Shown in pieces: positions 6,985 to 15,264 of a DNA stretch of 64,000 bases (position 1 is the stretch's first letter; every line of letters begins with the position of its first letter). The DNA is taken from contig CAJTMW010000012.1 in NCBI GenBank assembly GCA_910577275.1, positions 62,001 to 126,000 on the forward strand. Direction: 5' to 3'. Below the pieces are notes generated by a model that worked only from the letters and a program-made list of their open reading frames with translations, searched no databases and was not told where the DNA came from. A program made the position numbers and the translations under genes. This stretch comes from an uncultured Lachnospiraceae bacterium. GTDB lineage: Bacteria; Bacillota; Clostridia; Lachnospirales; Lachnospiraceae.

Positions 6985-8982
6985 TTATTTATTTTCTCTC
7001 CGAAACTGCACCGGCGTCATGCCGTAGGTCTTTTTGAAAAGCCTGTTAAAATGCTCTACCGTCTCATATCCCACGCTGGCGGCAATGCTCTCCACCGTCT
7101 GATTGGTTTCCTTCAAAAGCGCCCTTGCCCTTTTCATTCTGGACTTTTTCACCGCATCCTGGAAGGTGGCGCCGGTATGCTCTCTGATGTATTTGGAAAG
7201 GTACGGCGCGGAAAGGTGGAACTGCCCTGCAAGCTCCTCTAAGGTCACGTCCCTGTAATGGTTCTGGATATAACGCATGATATCCATAATCCGCTCCTCA
7301 CGGCCTTCCTTCACATTTTCGCCCCTTGCCATTTTATTTCCCGCGGAAACCAGCGCGGCAATGGAACTCTTGATGATATCCTCGTCGATTCCCACGCCCC
7401 AGTACATTTTACCGTTGCATAAAATTCCCACGTAAGCCGCCGCCTTTGAGGAAGATCCTCTTGAAACGGCGTGCTCCTCATAAACGGAAAGCTCGTAGCT
7501 GATGCCGAAAAACAGCTTCACGGCGTTGCTCACGGCATCCAGACGTCCGTTGCCCGATGTTTCAATGACCCTTCTTTCCCTGTTCTGCTCAATGGTCACC
7601 TCGGCGGTAATACCGTCTTTCTGCTGTTTAAAATGACACTCGGGAATGTCGAAAATCTCCCTCTCGTTAATATAATTATCCTCAAATATCCGGTATACGT
7701 CCTCGGGGACAAGCTCCTGATGCCGTTGGTCGGAAATACCCTTCATCAGATAGCCCACTTCCTCCTTCATCTTATCCGGCAGGGAAATACCAAAGTTCTG
7801 CTTTAAGATAAAGGCAATGCCGCCCTTGCCCGACTGGCTGTTGATTCGAATTACGTCCGACTCGTACTCGCGCCCCAAATCCTCCGGGTCAATGGGAAGA
7901 TAAGGCACATCCCAGCGTTTGCCGCTTTTGCCCTCCTTCCACCATGTCATTCCCTTTGAAATCGCATCCTGATGGGAGCCGGAAAAGGCGGTAAACACCA
8001 AATCCCCGGCATAAGGCGCTCTCTCGTAAACCCTCATACCCGTAAGCAGCTCATAGGTTTCCCTTATTTTGCTGATATTACTGAAATCAAGCCCCGGCTC
8101 CACGCCATGGCAGACCATATTCATGGCAAGGGTCACGATGTCCACATTTCCTGTTCTCTCGCCGTTTCCGAAAAGCGTTCCCTCCACACGGTCAGCTCCC
8201 GCCAGCACGCCGAACTCCGCATCGCTGACGCCGCAGCCCCTGTCGTTGTGAGGATGGACGCTTAAAACCACCGCATCCCTGTATTTTAAATTCTTGTGAA
8301 GATATTCCACCTGACAGGCAAACACGTGAGGCATGGCAATCTGCACCGTGGTGGGAATGTTGATGATTACCTTATGCTCCTTATCCGGCTGCCACACATC
8401 AAGCACCGCATTGCAGACCTCTAAGGCGTAATCCACCTCCGTCCCCGGAAAGCTCTCCGGGCTGTATTCAAAGGTAAAATTCCCCTCCGTCTCCTGCGCA
8501 ATTTCCTTAAGGAGCTTTGCGCCGTCCACCGCAAGCTGCCTTACCTCTTCCCTGGACTTCTTAAACACCTGCTCCCGCTGAGCCACAGAGGTGGAATTGT
8601 AAAGATGCACCACCGCCGAGGGAGCGCCCTTTATGGACTCAAAAGTTTTTCTTATGATATGGTCCCTTGCCTGTGTCAGCACCTGAATCGTCACGTCCTT
8701 TGGTATCATATCCCGCTCAATCAATGCGCGCACAAACTGATACTCCGTATCCGAGGCTGCCGGAAACCCCACCTCAATTTCCTTAAAGCCCACATCCACC
8801 AGCATTCTGAAAAATTCAAGCTTTTCCTCAAGCCCCATAGGCTCAATCAGCGCCTGATTTCCGTCTCTTAAATCCACGCTGCACCATACAGGCGCGGCGG
8901 TAAGCGTATCCTTCTTTACCCAGTCATATGTAACTACCGGCGGCATAAAATAAGATTTTCCGTATTTCTCCACTACATTCAT
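6985..8982 (-). CDS. leuA: 2-isopropylmalate synthase fused to an AraC-type DNA-binding domain
   Basis: 665 residues from the ATG at 8982, which has GGAGGG seven bases before it. Residues 33-310 are the LeuA catalytic barrel, with the RDGNQ motif near 39-43 and metal-binding HPHND at 243-247. This part condenses acetyl-CoA with 2-ketoisovalerate in leucine synthesis. Residues about 445-553 correspond to the LeuA allosteric dimer domain that normally binds leucine. Residues 561-665 are a complete AraC/XylS DNA-binding domain with two helix-turn-helix units (LEELAGQFHLS..., then VESIAASVGY...) ending PVQFRRENK. The frame is unbroken. The fusion implies an enzyme that also regulates transcription according to leucine state. 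An in-frame ATG at 7287 after AGGAG could yield the free DNA-binding part. Confidence 0.9.
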   Translation of the reverse strand: MNVVEKYGKSYFMPPVVTYDWVKKDTLTAAPVWCSVDLRDGNQALIEPMGLEEKLEFFRMLVDVGFKEIEVGFPAASDTEYQFVRALIERDMIPKDVTIQVLTQARDHIIRKTFESIKGAPSAVVHLYNSTSVAQREQVFKKSREEVRQLAVDGAKLLKEIAQETEGNFTFEYSPESFPGTEVDYALEVCNAVLDVWQPDKEHKVIINIPTTVQIAMPHVFACQVEYLHKNLKYRDAVVLSVHPHNDRGCGVSDAEFGVLAGADRVEGTLFGNGERTGNVDIVTLAMNMVCHGVEPGLDFSNISKIRETYELLTGMRVYERAPYAGDLVFTAFSGSHQDAISKGMTWWKEGKSGKRWDVPYLPIDPEDLGREYESDVIRINSQSGKGGIAFILKQNFGISLPDKMKEEVGYLMKGISDQRHQELVPEDVYRIFEDNYINEREIFDIPECHFKQQKDGITAEVTIEQNRERRVIETSGNGRLDAVSNAVKLFFGISYELSVYEEHAVSRGSSSKAAAYVGILCNGKMYWGVGIDEDIIKSSIAALVSAGNKMARGENVKEGREERIMDIMRYIQNHYRDVTLEELAGQFHLSAPYLSKYIREHTGATFQDAVKKSRMKRARALLKETNQTVESIAASVGYETVEHFNRLFKKTYGMTPVQFRRENK

Positions 8983-9001
8983 AATTTTCCCTCCAGATTT
9001 T

Positions 9002-9058
9002 AGTATAGACAACGCCCATGCAACACGCAAGATATGTTTTTAATCAATTTTATTGATT
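9002..9058 (-). promoter_or_regulatory. leuA promoter with upstream palindrome
   Basis: On the minus strand the -10 box is TATACT (plus 9002-9007) and the -35 TTGCGT (plus 9025-9030), with a 17-bp spacer. The predicted start point leaves almost no leader, so T-box or attenuator control is unlikely. A 17-bp palindrome AATCAAT-TTT-ATTGATT (9042-9058), 12 bp upstream of -35, is centred near -55 and is a candidate operator for the AraC domain of the downstream gene product. Confidence 0.55.
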
Positions 9059-9118
9059 TATTTTATTCTTTTTGTGTAATTTAACTAATAAACCTTTCAG
9101 GAGAGGGCGGCTCGTTTC

Positions 9119-9703
9119 TCACTGAAAACCCGCCGCGCTCTGCAGCACAGGGCCCGTAATTTCATACAGCCTGTCAACAATGCTGCGGTTGATTCCGCCA
9201 TCGCTGCATAATATTGCAAAGGCTTTTTCCCTGTCGTACCCTTTCCTGTAACACCTGTCGCTCCTAAGCGCGTCGTAAATATCCGCCACCGTTACGATTT
9301 GAACCAGAAAATGCTTTTCCGGAAAACCGTCGGGATAACCCCTCCCGCATATCTTCTCATGGTGATGACGCACGATATTTAATACGGATTCATTCTTTTC
9401 CCCCGCTTTTCCTTTAAGGAGCAGCTCTCCGTTTGCCGAATGCATACGCATCTTTCTGAACTCTTCCGCATTCAGGCTCCCCGCTTTATGCAAAATAGCG
9501 GAGGGCACCTGAAGCTTTCCCACATCATGCAGTAAACCGCCTATCCCGAGAGTCCGCAGCTCATCCTGAGGCAGTCCGTAGGAAATTCCAAGCGCCATCG
9601 AAAGCCTTGACACATTCAGGCTGTGCAGATAGGTTTCTTCACTTTTTCTCTTTAGAGCGTACAGGATATTAAATTCTTCGTCTGAAAGATATAATGTCTT
9701 CAT
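9119..9703 (-). CDS. HD-GYP domain protein, likely cyclic-di-GMP phosphodiesterase
   Basis: A 194-residue stand-alone HD-GYP domain. It has the metal-binding HDVGK (within GGLLHDVGKLQVP), a later HHHE, and the GYP signature as GRGYPDGFPE. YDALRSDRCYRKGY, typical for the family, follows. HD-GYP enzymes hydrolyse cyclic di-GMP or related dinucleotides. No sensor or receiver domain is attached, so its input must come from elsewhere. It is probably monocistronic; leuA downstream has its own promoter. Confidence 0.85.
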   Translation of the reverse strand: MKTLYLSDEEFNILYALKRKSEETYLHSLNVSRLSMALGISYGLPQDELRTLGIGGLLHDVGKLQVPSAILHKAGSLNAEEFRKMRMHSANGELLLKGKAGEKNESVLNIVRHHHEKICGRGYPDGFPEKHFLVQIVTVADIYDALRSDRCYRKGYDREKAFAILCSDGGINRSIVDRLYEITGPVLQSAAGFQ

Positions 9704-9844
9704 AATTTACCGATACCTGCCTTTCCTGCCTGAGAACTTATTTTCTGCGGAAAGGGGGAATTTTATTCTTTAGATGATAGGACATACATTTTTACAAAAA
9801 ATCAGCGAAAACACTGTATTTCAGTATCTCCGCTCCTTAACCTG

Positions 9845-9886
9845 AAAATGCGCATACACACCGGCAATTGTGAGTATACGCATTTT
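9845..9886 (-). terminator. Terminator behind tRNA-Arg
   Basis: 13-base arms (9845-9857 and 9874-9886) pair with one mismatch, and an inner CACA/TGTG pair extends the stem. It starts two bases after the tRNA 3' end on the minus strand and is followed by a short T-run. Confidence 0.65.
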
Positions 9887-9888
9887 AA

Positions 9889-9962
9889 CGTGCGCTAGAG
9901 GATTCGAACCCCCGACCTTTTGGTCCGTAGCCAAACGCTCTATCCAGCTGAGCTAAGCGCAC
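9889..9962 (-). tRNA. tRNA-Arg (anticodon ACG)
   Basis: A cloverleaf of 74 bases: acceptor GTGCGCT/AGCGCAC with discriminator G, a D-arm GCTC...GAGC, and an anticodon stem TTTGG/CCAAA with loop CTACGGA (anticodon ACG). The T-arm has the TTCGAAT loop. CCA is not encoded. Promoter TTGACA-17 bp-TAAGAT lies at 9991-10019. Confidence 0.95.
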
Positions 9963-9990
9963 ATGTGTTGCTGCATCTGCAACAACAAAT

Positions 9991-10019
9991 ATCTTATTAT
10001 AAAATTAAAGCTTTGTCAA
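9991..10019 (-). promoter_or_regulatory. tRNA-Arg promoter
   Basis: On the minus strand: TTGACA (plus 10014-10019), 17 bp, TAAGAT (plus 9991-9996), about 30 bp upstream of the tRNA. Confidence 0.7.
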
Positions 10020-10122
10020 GTACGCGGAAATAAAATTTCAGAAACTTTTTTGTCCGGCTTTTGCCGTGCTTCCCAAACGCATTTAAAAGCGGACCTCACA
10101 CACTTTTATTGTTCAGACGCCC

Positions 10123-11442
10123 TCATAACTGAGCAATCACAAAAATCGTATAAATCGCCTTAATCGCCGCCTCAAAGTCCTCGTTTGCCACGCCGATAAT
10201 GATATTCAACTCGCTGGAGCCCTGGTCAATCATCTTTACGTTCACATTCGCATGGGCCAGCGCGGAAAAAATACGCCCCGCCGTTCCTCTGGTGGATTTC
10301 ATGCCGCGCCCCACTACTGCCACGAGGGCAAGGTCGGCCTCGATATCCACACTGTCCGGGTCAGCCAGCCGGTGGATGGCGGAAACCACCTTCTGCTCCT
10401 TATCCGCGAACTCGTCCTGATGCACGAACACCGTCATGGTATCGATTCCCGAGGGCACATGCTCAAAGGAAATCCCGCTGTCTTCAAATGCCTGAAGCAC
10501 CTTCCTGCCAAATCCAATCTCGGAATTCATCATTGCCTTTTCAATATTTACGGAGCAGAACCCTTTTTTCCCCGCAATACCTGTAATCACATATTTCGAC
10601 TTCTGGCAGGTGCTCTCCACAATCCAGGTTCCTGCATCATCCGGCCTGTTGGTGTTGCGGATATTGATGGGAATCCCTTCCCTTCTCACGGGAAAAATCG
10701 CATCCTCGTGAAGAACGCTGGCGCCCATATAGGAAAGCTCCCGCAGCTCCCTGTATGTAATGGTGTCAATCCCCTCCGGCTCCTCGATAATTCTGGGGTC
10801 TGCAATCAGAAAGCCGGACACGTCCGTCCAGTTTTCGTACACATCCGCCCTTACCGCCCTCGCCACAATGGAACCGGTGATATCGGAACCGCCTCTGGAA
10901 AAGGTCTTGATTCTTCCGTCCCCGTAGGCGCCGTAAAATCCGGGAATCACCGCACGTTCCGTGGTTTCAAGTCGCTCCCGCAAAATCCGGTTGGTAAGCT
11001 CTGCGTCAAAATCGCCGTCATCCGTAAACCGGATAACCTCGGCGGCGTCCACAAACTGGAAGTCAAGATAGGCCGCCATAATGATGCTGTTTAAATATTC
11101 TCCCCGGGAAGCCGCATAGTTCTCCCCGGCCTTTTCATTAAAATTCCTTTCAATGGTTTCAAATTCCTCTTTCAGGGAAAGGGAAAGGGAAAGCCCCTCG
11201 ATAATTTCCTGATATCGGGCCGCAATCTCGGAAAGCAGCCTGTGGAAATCCTGGCCGGATTCCGCCATGTGATAGCATTCGTAAAGCATATCCGTAACCT
11301 TGGTGTCCTCCGGAAATCTTTTCCCCGGCGCTGAGGGCACCACAAAACGCCTTTCCGCATCTGCAAGAATGATGTCCCTCACCTTTGCAAACTGCTCCGC
11401 GCTGGCTAAAGAGCTGCCGCCGAACTTCACTACCTTTTTCAT
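10123..11442 (-). CDS. lysC: Aspartate kinase
   Basis: A 439-residue monofunctional aspartate kinase, which phosphorylates aspartate in the first step to lysine, threonine and methionine. It begins KKVVKFGGSSLASAEQF, the nucleotide-binding signature, and has the substrate-site phrase FSRGGSDITGS at about 183-193. Two ACT domains occupy the C-terminal ~130 residues (ending ...NVKMIDQGSSELNIIIGV), so feedback by an amino acid is expected. GGAGG lies ten bases before the ATG. It is the last gene of the ACT/hom/homoserine kinase/lysC cluster, which points to threonine supply as its main role. Confidence 0.95.
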   Translation of the reverse strand: MKKVVKFGGSSLASAEQFAKVRDIILADAERRFVVPSAPGKRFPEDTKVTDMLYECYHMAESGQDFHRLLSEIAARYQEIIEGLSLSLSLKEEFETIERNFNEKAGENYAASRGEYLNSIIMAAYLDFQFVDAAEVIRFTDDGDFDAELTNRILRERLETTERAVIPGFYGAYGDGRIKTFSRGGSDITGSIVARAVRADVYENWTDVSGFLIADPRIIEEPEGIDTITYRELRELSYMGASVLHEDAIFPVRREGIPINIRNTNRPDDAGTWIVESTCQKSKYVITGIAGKKGFCSVNIEKAMMNSEIGFGRKVLQAFEDSGISFEHVPSGIDTMTVFVHQDEFADKEQKVVSAIHRLADPDSVDIEADLALVAVVGRGMKSTRGTAGRIFSALAHANVNVKMIDQGSSELNIIIGVANEDFEAAIKAIYTIFVIAQL

Positions 11443-11473
11443 AATAAATAATCCTCCATGCTACCAGCACCTG

Positions 11474-11524
11474 CAAATTTGGGCGTCAGCACAAATTTGT
11501 CTGTGAAAAATTTATTTTTCACAG
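11474..11524. repeat. Repeat and hairpin between homoserine kinase and lysC
   Basis: Two copies of the self-complementary CAAATTTG (11474-11481 and 11492-11499) lie 18 bp apart. Beside them is a perfect 10-bp stem (11501-11510 with 11515-11524, 4-base loop). There is no T-run on the minus strand, so the hairpin is more likely an mRNA processing or regulatory element than a terminator. Confidence 0.5.
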
Positions 11525-11546
11525 TATCTCCTCATAAAAATCTATT

Positions 11547-12755
11547 TTATTTTTCAAACAGCTTATCTATTATTTTATGACCGGCCGAAACAAAGTTTCC
11601 GCTTCCGGCAGCCTCCTCTTCATTGTAGGCAAACGTGCCGGCAACGGGAAAATCGCTGTCATACAAAAGATAAGGAACCGGCTGTGCCGTGTGGGTTCTC
11701 ACCCTGATTGGCGTGGGATGGTCAGGCATCACCAAAAGCCGGTAGGAAATACCATCCGCGTCAAGCTTCTTTGTCAAAGGCCCGATAACCCTCTTATCCA
11801 GGTACTCAATGGCCTGCACCTTCTTCTCCACGCTGCCCTGATGTCCCATCTCGTCCGGGGCTTCCACATGAATGTAGGCAAAATCGTAACCCTGCTTTAA
11901 CGCCTCAAGGGCCGCTAAAACCTTCCCCTCATAATTGGTGTGAAGGCCGCCGTTTGCTCCCTCTACCTGCGCCACGCCCATTCCGGCTCCCACGGCAATT
12001 CCCTTTAAAAGGTCCACCGCTGAAACCATCATACCCTTACGGCCTGTTTTTTCCTCAAAAGAGGAAAGCGCTGGTTTCGTTCCGGCTCCCCAGAACCAGC
12101 AGCAGTTTGCCGGCCGGAGTCCTTTTTTCTTTCTTTCTATATTTATTGGATGATTCACAAGAATATCATAACTTCGCTCCATCATGCAACGAAAATTTTC
12201 ATTTTCGGGAAGATGAGGGCCTATTACCTGCCCCAGAACATCATGAGGCTGGGAAAGTTCAATCACCCTTCCCTGATTCCAAATCAGACAGTGCCGGTAG
12301 CTGGTGCCCGCATAAAACCGGAAGCTTTCGTTTTGAAGCTGCGCCTTTACCGCCTCTAAAAGAACCGTGCTTTCCTCCGTACTGATTTCCCCTGAGCTGT
12401 GGTCGATAATGGTCTTTTTTTCAAAAGGAACGTCATCCTCGGATATGGTGACAATGTTGCAGCGAAAAGCCACATCCGTATCCTTCATGGGGACGCCGAT
12501 GCTGAGCGCCTCAAGGGGAGAACGCCCGGAATAATAAATTTTCGGGTCATATCCCAGAACCGCCAGATTGGCTGTATCAGACCCCGGCTTCATTCCGTCG
12601 GGAATTGTCTGCACCATTCCTATTTCCGATTTTTTACAGAGCCCGTCCATGGCCGGCGTGTCGGCATATGCAAGGGGCGTCTTGTCCCCAAGCTCCGCTA
12701 TCGGCTCCCCCGCCATACCGTCTCCCAGCACCACAATATATTTTCTTTCCGACAT
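11547..12755 (-). CDS. Phosphoglycerate mutase-like protein, probable type III homoserine kinase
   Basis: 402 residues of the alkaline-phosphatase superfamily branch related to archaeal cofactor-independent phosphoglycerate mutase (ApgM). Metal motifs are visible: VVLGDGMAG near the N-terminus, PGSDTANLAVLGYDP (with the catalytic Ser/Thr region) near 58-72, HVEAPDEMGHQG near 270, and MPDHPTPIRVRTHT near 330. The family contains a subgroup long proposed to be the homoserine kinase of organisms without ThrB. Its position between hom and lysC in a threonine operon supports that reading over glycolysis. No separate thrB is seen in the window. Kinase activity remains inference. Confidence 0.85.
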   Translation of the reverse strand: MSERKYIVVLGDGMAGEPIAELGDKTPLAYADTPAMDGLCKKSEIGMVQTIPDGMKPGSDTANLAVLGYDPKIYYSGRSPLEALSIGVPMKDTDVAFRCNIVTISEDDVPFEKKTIIDHSSGEISTEESTVLLEAVKAQLQNESFRFYAGTSYRHCLIWNQGRVIELSQPHDVLGQVIGPHLPENENFRCMMERSYDILVNHPINIERKKKGLRPANCCWFWGAGTKPALSSFEEKTGRKGMMVSAVDLLKGIAVGAGMGVAQVEGANGGLHTNYEGKVLAALEALKQGYDFAYIHVEAPDEMGHQGSVEKKVQAIEYLDKRVIGPLTKKLDADGISYRLLVMPDHPTPIRVRTHTAQPVPYLLYDSDFPVAGTFAYNEEEAAGSGNFVSAGHKIIDKLFEK

Positions 12756-12779
12756 AGCTTCCTCTTTTCCGATTCTTTC

Positions 12780-13979
12780 TTATTCCACTCTGATACGGCT
12801 GATAATTCCCAGCTTTCCGGCCTTTTCGTTAAACTCCGCTTCCGTCATTTCATCCGTGATAAAACCGAATTCTCCGGGTACGTCCGCTTCGATAACACTG
12901 ACCTTCTCAAATACATGAATCGCCTCGTATTCCTTTTCCAGAGGCACCCTTACAAAAAATCTCCGGCTTGTCCTGTCAATGCCTGTAAGCGCCACTTCTT
13001 CTGCATCCCAGAAGCACATAATCACCTTGCCTATGTGCCTTGCGCAGTCAACCACGTCAGATACCACCGCGCTGGCTGTGGGCAGCTTTCCCGCTCCCCG
13101 ACCGTAATACATGGAATCCCCCAGCATATTTCCATGGACGCAGACCGCGTTAAACACCCCGTTTACCATGTAAAGCGGATGGGACTTGCTAATCATGAAA
13201 GGCGCTACCATGGCGTAATATTTTCCGTCCTCCTCCCTGCTTAAGGCAAGAAGCTTGATGGTCTTTCCGCAGGCGTGTGCGTACGCAAAATCCGTCGTGG
13301 TGATTTTCGTGATTCCTTCCGTGTAAATATCCTCATATTTCATGGTCTTTCCGCACATAAGAGAAGATAAAATTGCAATCTTCCGGCAGGCGTCATAGCC
13401 CTCCACATCCGCTTCCGGGTTCCGCTCCGCATAGCCCTTGTCCTGAGCTTCCTTCAAGACCTCGTCATAGCAGGCGCCGTCCTTTTCCATTTTGGACAGA
13501 ATATAATTGGTGGTTCCGTTTAAAATCCCTGTGATTGCGTCAATCTTTTCCGCCGTCAACGAGTAGTTGAGAGGACGGATAATCGGAATCCCGCCGCCCA
13601 CGCTTGCCTCGAAAAGATAATTACAGTTGTTTTCATGGGCTATCTTAATCAGCTCCGGTCCGTAAGCCGCCACCAGTTCCTTGTTGGAGGTGCAGACGCT
13701 TTTCCCCGAAAGGAGCGCTCTTTTGGTGAAATCATAAGCCGGCTTAAGGCCTCCCATGGTTTCACAGATAATCTTTACTTCCGAATCGTTTAAAATCTCC
13801 TCCACATCGTGAGTGATTTTGTCCGCATAAGGGTCTCCGGGAAAATCCCGTAAATCCAGTATATATTTAATGTTAATCGGCTCGCCCGATTTTTTGTTGA
13901 TTTCTTCTTTGTTTTTTTCAATTACCTCCACGACGCCGCTTCCTACCGTGCCGTATCCCATTACTGCTACCTGTATCAT
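12780..13979 (-). CDS. hom: Homoserine dehydrogenase
   Basis: 399 residues. The N-terminal NAD(P)-binding fold opens with VAVMGYGTVGSGVVEV. The catalytic region carries NGTTNYILSKM and the GYAERNPEADVEGYDA stretch, and the metal/substrate loop GRGAGKLPTASAVVSDV. The usual C-terminal ACT domain of longer homoserine dehydrogenases is absent or very short. It reduces aspartate semialdehyde to homoserine. The downstream homoserine-kinase-like gene starts 24 bp after it and an ACT protein gene lies 62 bp upstream, consistent with one operon. Confidence 0.95.
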   Translation of the reverse strand: MIQVAVMGYGTVGSGVVEVIEKNKEEINKKSGEPINIKYILDLRDFPGDPYADKITHDVEEILNDSEVKIICETMGGLKPAYDFTKRALLSGKSVCTSNKELVAAYGPELIKIAHENNCNYLFEASVGGGIPIIRPLNYSLTAEKIDAITGILNGTTNYILSKMEKDGACYDEVLKEAQDKGYAERNPEADVEGYDACRKIAILSSLMCGKTMKYEDIYTEGITKITTTDFAYAHACGKTIKLLALSREEDGKYYAMVAPFMISKSHPLYMVNGVFNAVCVHGNMLGDSMYYGRGAGKLPTASAVVSDVVDCARHIGKVIMCFWDAEEVALTGIDRTSRRFFVRVPLEKEYEAIHVFEKVSVIEADVPGEFGFITDEMTEAEFNEKAGKLGIISRIRVE

Positions 13980-14041
13980 GTTGTCCTCCTGAATTAAGTT
14001 CCGCAGACGCGCTTCCGGTACACCCTTGTACGCCTGCTGTT

Positions 14042-14479
14042 TTATGCTTTTGCAAGTATCTTTACGTTTCTGACGCCTCTGTGCCGCTCCATTGTTTCAA
14101 GCATCTCCGACACATTGCCTGTGGTGGGAAGCACCTGTACGCTTAGACTTAAAGACGCCACCCCGTTAATCGGAATGCTCTGATGAATGGTCAGGATGTT
14201 TGCCTTAAACTCGGCGATAACCTTCAGCACGTCCGACAAAAGCCCCGGCTCGTCCTTCATCTGAAACGTCAGCGTAATCGTGATTCCCTGAGCATTGTCA
14301 TGAAACTGAAAAATATCGTCCTTATACTTATAAAAGGAACTGCGGCTGATGCCAACCTGGTCCGCCGCTTCGTTAATCGTATGCACCTTTCCCGTGTCAA
14401 GGAGCTTCCTGGCCTCCACCACCTTCAAAAGAACCTCAGGCACAGCCTGCTCCTTTACCACAAAATACCTGCTTCCCAT
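14042..14479 (-). CDS. ACT-domain protein (UPF0735/PheB family)
   Basis: 145 residues. The N-terminal half includes a small helix-turn-helix-like segment (INEAADQVGISRSSFYKYKD). The C-terminal half is an ACT domain (ITLTFQMKDEPGLLSDVLKVI...). This is the architecture of the PheB/UPF0735 family often found upstream of hom in Firmicutes. The ATG at 14479 was chosen because upstream residues are GC-rich low-complexity and AGGA lies about ten bases before it. It probably senses an amino acid for the threonine operon, either as a regulator or as a detached ACT subunit for the short homoserine dehydrogenase. Confidence 0.85.
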   Translation of the reverse strand: MGSRYFVVKEQAVPEVLLKVVEARKLLDTGKVHTINEAADQVGISRSSFYKYKDDIFQFHDNAQGITITLTFQMKDEPGLLSDVLKVIAEFKANILTIHQSIPINGVASLSLSVQVLPTTGNVSEMLETMERHRGVRNVKILAKA

Positions 14480-14791
14480 AATCCACATCCTATCCGCTGC
14501 CCGGCTCCGCCCCGCTGTCGCGGCATTCGCAGATGCGTGTGCAAGCACCCGCGCCCGATGCGCACCGGCGCCGCTTTCCTTGTTTTTGTTCTCTTTGCGT
14601 GGACATTTGTTTGCCAACGGAAGATATTTTATCACAGGGAAAAATCTATGGCAAGATATTTTTTTATTTTTAAGCAATTCTCTTTTGATAATGAATTACG
14701 GATTGCCGATAACTGTTATTTACGACAGTGTATAATAATTTTTCATCTGCGCACCCTAATTCCTGTAAAAAATTTTTATGGAGGAAATGAC
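14480..14791. other. Divergent intergenic region with threonine-operon promoter
   Basis: This gap separates the threonine operon (minus) from the DUF3892 gene (plus). Minus-strand promoter: TTGCCA (plus 14649-14654), 17 bp, TAAAAT (plus 14626-14631). It gives a leader of about 140 bases that is GC-rich with self-complementary segments near 14545-14575. I find no T-box consensus. On the plus strand a TATAAT lies at 14731-14736 without a good -35. Confidence 0.55.
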
Positions 14792-15094
14792 ATGAAAGAT
14801 ATAGATAAAAATTCACTGGACGAAGCTCTGGCGAGAAACACGCTGGACGATATCCCCGAACCCAAAAGTAATGCAAAAGAAATTGTCGGCCTGACCAAAA
14901 GCAGCGGACGGATTACCGGATACCAGTTATCCGACGGTTCCACGGTCTCTAAGGAGGAAGGCGTTGCCATGGCAAAGGACGGCGACATCAAAGGCGTCGG
15001 CATTGCCCACCGGAAGGACACCGAATATTTAAAGTCCCTTCCTGACAGCTCTGAAAACAACAATCTCGGGAATCTGCCCTCGGTATCCGGGTGA
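14792..15094 (+). CDS. DUF3892 domain protein
   Basis: A 100-residue protein with GGAGG seven bases before the ATG. Residues about 28-85 match DUF3892: EIVGLTKSSGRITGYQLSDG, then a stretch ending KGVGIAHRKDTEYLKSLPD. The first 27 residues are acidic and look disordered. DUF3892 is a small domain found in many Firmicutes, without assigned activity. It appears monocistronic. Two small hairpins follow (15099-15117 and 15159-15181), the second likely ending transcription although its T-tract is interrupted. Confidence 0.8.
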   Translation: MKDIDKNSLDEALARNTLDDIPEPKSNAKEIVGLTKSSGRITGYQLSDGSTVSKEEGVAMAKDGDIKGVGIAHRKDTEYLKSLPDSSENNNLGNLPSVSG

Positions 15095-15158
15095 AAGTCT
15101 TTTCATTAAAGACTGTGAGCCGGAATATTTTGCTTTTAAAGCTTTTACTCAAAGCCTT

Positions 15159-15189
15159 CGGCGGTCTGACACAGACCGCCGACTTCTTC
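15159..15189 (+). terminator. Hairpin behind the DUF3892 gene
   Basis: A perfect 10-bp GC-rich stem (15159-15168 with 15172-15181) with a 3-base loop, followed by a pyrimidine-rich but mixed tail. A terminator is probable, not certain. Confidence 0.5.
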
Positions 15190-15264
15190 CGCCGTCTTTC
15201 CCGGGGATTCAAATTCATTTTCAGCCGCATACAATATCAGACATAAATAGATTCCCATCAGCTG

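Noticed and set aside
13980..14041. T-box or riboswitch before hom, and likewise before leuA and glyA
   Set aside because: No T-box sequence (AGGGUGGnACCGCG-like) or known aptamer consensus is visible; leuA has almost no leader.
14480..14677. N-terminal extension of the ACT protein to 211 residues
   Set aside because: The extra residues are Ala/Arg-rich, cover the promoter at 14626-14654, and are absent from the family.
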